A stretch of 6,933 bases of DNA from Candidatus Yonathbacteria bacterium. Lineage in GTDB: Bacteria > Patescibacteriota > Minisyncoccia > Phycocordibacterales > UBA1550. The position numbers and the translations under genes are program-made. Under the pieces are notes generated by a model. The model did no database searches. It saw only the letters and a list, made by a program, of their open reading frames with translations, and was not told where the DNA came from. The number at the start of each line of letters is the position of its first letter. The first letter of the stretch is position 1. Shown one piece after another: positions 5,801 to 6,933 of the stretch. Location: assembly GCA_003489395.1 (NCBI GenBank), contig DNMN01000007.1, positions 1,871 to 8,803 on the forward strand. Direction: 5' to 3'.

Positions 5801-6775
5801 ATGGAAAATACACAAAAACCTAGAACCTCGCCAAAAGACTTCTTTCTTTATTTCGGCGCGATTGTAACACTATATATAAGCGTCGTCAGCATCTTGACGC
5901 TCCTTTTTGAAGTTATCAATCAGCTTTATCCTAAGCCCTTTGAATATGTTGATCCGTATGCCGGTGGCGTGTCTTTGGCTATTGCGATGCTCATAGTTGC
6001 GTTCCCTCTCTATATTCTTTTTATGCGCATCACGTCGCGCGCAGAATCCGAGTTCCCAGAGAAGAGGGAATTGTCGGTGCGAAAGTGGCTTGTGTACCTC
6101 ACTTTATTTATTGCTGGCGCGGTGATAGCGGTTGACCTCATTGTTCTACTTCAAACGTTTTTTGCCGGCGAGGAAATCACCCTTGCTTTTGCCCTCAAAG
6201 TAATCTCCATAATCCTCGTGCTTTCGTCAGTGTTTGGGTATTACCTTTATGATATGCGTCATTTGGCTTTCGAAAGCGCGGGCATTCGTCAGCGTTTTGC
6301 CTATGGTTCTCTTGTGTTTGTGATACTTGCCGTCGTTGTGGGATTTTTTGTAATGGGTTCACCTTACGCGCAAAAAGAAAAACGTTTTGATGCGAATAGA
6401 GTGGATGGTTTGCAAACAATTCAAAATCAAATAATTTATTATTGGCAAGCGAAACAAAAACTTCCAGTAGTGTTGGATGACATCAAGGATCCATTGAGCG
6501 GTTTTGTAATGCCTGTTGACCCAACAACACAGGCGCAATATGAATACATTGTTAAGGGAAAGTATTCATTCCAACTATGCGCGACATTTAGCAAGGAAAC
6601 TCCAGAGGGAATAGCCGTAGAGGATTTTTCTCGTCCTGTTTCTGTGTATAAAACTTCGACAAATGAAAACTGGCAACACGGAGCAGGGAGAGTATGTTTT
6701 GACCGCACTCTTGACCCAGAGCTCTATCCTCCGCTTAGCGCTAATGGAAAACCTGTAGCAGTTCCTATCCGTTAA
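5801..6775 (+). CDS. DUF5671-like five-helix membrane protein with pilin-like C-terminal domain
   Basis: The protein has 324 residues from the ATG at 5801, chosen because the -10 box ends 7 nt before it. The motif SPKDFFLYFGAIVTLYISVV (10-29) and EKRELSVRKWLVYLTLFIA (87-105) are what I recognise from DUF5671 proteins, which are common in Patescibacteria. Predicted membrane helices are at about 14-38, 56-77, 96-119, 128-150 and 166-187. The remaining part (188-324) is soluble and probably outside. It starts with a helix, R195 to Q220 (DANRVDGLQTIQNQIIYYW), then LPVVLDDI and PVDPTTQAQYEY, resembling the C-terminal half of type IV pilin/pseudopilin folds. Cys260 and Cys299 could form a disulfide. 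The function is unknown; a sensor or envelope role is conceivable. It is monocistronic between its own promoter and a strong hairpin. Confidence 0.85.
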   Translation: MENTQKPRTSPKDFFLYFGAIVTLYISVVSILTLLFEVINQLYPKPFEYVDPYAGGVSLAIAMLIVAFPLYILFMRITSRAESEFPEKRELSVRKWLVYLTLFIAGAVIAVDLIVLLQTFFAGEEITLAFALKVISIILVLSSVFGYYLYDMRHLAFESAGIRQRFAYGSLVFVILAVVVGFFVMGSPYAQKEKRFDANRVDGLQTIQNQIIYYWQAKQKLPVVLDDIKDPLSGFVMPVDPTTQAQYEYIVKGKYSFQLCATFSKETPEGIAVEDFSRPVSVYKTSTNENWQHGAGRVCFDRTLDPELYPPLSANGKPVAVPIR

Positions 6776-6785
6776 AACAATCAAT

Positions 6786-6826
6786 ACAGTCGCCGAGCGC
6801 CAATATTGGTGCTCGGCGACTGTTTT
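6786..6826 (+). terminator. Intrinsic terminator after the DUF5671-like gene
   Basis: A near-perfect 38-bp palindrome (6786-6823) has a 13-bp GC-rich outer stem, ACAGTCGCCGAGC pairing with GCTCGGCGACTGT. One G-T pair (6799/6810) follows and then the stem continues inward around CAATATTG. TTTT follows at 6823-6826. It begins 11 nt after the TAA at 6773-6775. The apex of the hairpin also carries the -35-like bases of the next promoter. Confidence 0.85.
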
Positions 6827-6834
6827 GCTACAAT
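6806..6834 (+). promoter_or_regulatory. Predicted leaderless promoter of the leuS-like gene
   Basis: TTGGTG (6806-6811; only TTG matches), 17 bp, then TACAAT (6829-6834) preceded by TGC, an extended -10. The -10 ends 7 nt before the ATG at 6842. The -35-like bases lie in the terminator palindrome, so the extended -10 probably carries most of the promoter strength. Confidence 0.5.
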
Positions 6835-6841
6835 GTGTCTA

Positions 6842-6933
6842 ATGTCTGAAAAGTACGATCATCTTAAAATAGAGAAAAAGTGGCAGGCCGAATGGGAGTC
6901 GGCTGGAATGTACCGCGCAAACGAAAACTCAAA
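6842..6933 (+). CDS. leuS: Leucyl-tRNA synthetase, N-terminal fragment (3'-partial)
   Basis: Only 30 complete codons are visible before the window ends. The peptide begins MSEKYDHLKIEKKWQAEWES and continues AGMYRANENSK. The Y-x(4)-IE-KKWQ-x(2)-WE pattern is the usual N-terminus of bacterial LeuRS, just before the HIGH-containing catalytic domain. Valyl- and isoleucyl-tRNA synthetases begin in a related way, so LeuRS is the best but not the only option. The enzyme would charge tRNA-Leu with leucine in the cytoplasm. An in-frame ATG at 6833 overlaps the -10 box TACAAT; 6842 is preferred because it sits 7 nt after that box. No Shine-Dalgarno sequence is present. Confidence 0.75.
   Translation, partial: MSEKYDHLKIEKKWQAEWESAGMYRANENS

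Noticed and set aside
1..6933. TGA recoding as in Gracilibacteria/SR1
   Set aside because: All seven complete frames are full length with standard stops (TAA or TAG), and no frame needs an in-frame TGA to be read.

Overview
The window looks like part of a Patescibacteria (Candidate Phyla Radiation) genome, most likely Parcubacteria-like. This is inferred from gene content and style, not from a marker gene. The clues are a DUF5671-type membrane protein with a pilin-like tail, a surface CAP-domain protein with a Tyr/Asn-rich helical tail, very compact spacing, and start codons without Shine-Dalgarno sequences. The standard stop code fits: of seven visible stops, five are TAA and two TAG, and no reading frame needs TGA to be read through.

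Layout. (1) 1-909 (+): the 3' part of a secreted CAP (SCP/PR1-like) protein whose N-terminus probably lies upstream of the window. (2) 1039-2365 (+): a two-gene unit of an unrecognised 75-residue helical protein and the translation-associated P-loop NTPase YchF, separated by one base. (3) 2366-2721: a 356-bp gap between convergent genes with no convincing gene. It is packed with inverted repeats: a 111-nt nested quasi-palindrome that begins on the ychF stop codon, a 15-pair hairpin, a perfect 19-bp-arm bidirectional terminator, and a 78-bp element with 10-bp terminal inverted repeats enclosing two hairpins. (4) 5715-2722 (-): a three-gene operon of a stand-alone receiver-like protein, an ABC ATPase with an extra C-terminal domain of about 200 residues, and a MacB/FtsX-type permease. 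(5) 5801-6775 (+): a five-helix DUF5671-like membrane protein, divergent from the operon and closed by a strong hairpin. (6) 6842-6933 (+): the first 30 codons of a leucyl-tRNA synthetase-like gene.

Two signals stand out. First, the four gene or operon starts with visible upstream DNA (1039, 5715, 5801, 6842) each have a -10-like hexamer ending only 7 or 8 nt before the ATG, which predicts leaderless mRNAs. The operon-internal starts also lack a Shine-Dalgarno sequence. Second, the receiver protein leading the ABC operon has Gly where the phospho-accepting Asp should be, while the acidic pair, the Ser and the Lys of the active site remain. No kinase or DNA-binding domain is nearby, and the neighbouring ATPase has an unexplained C-terminal domain. 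A phosphorylation-independent, receiver-controlled export or envelope-remodelling ABC system is a reasonable but unproven hypothesis.
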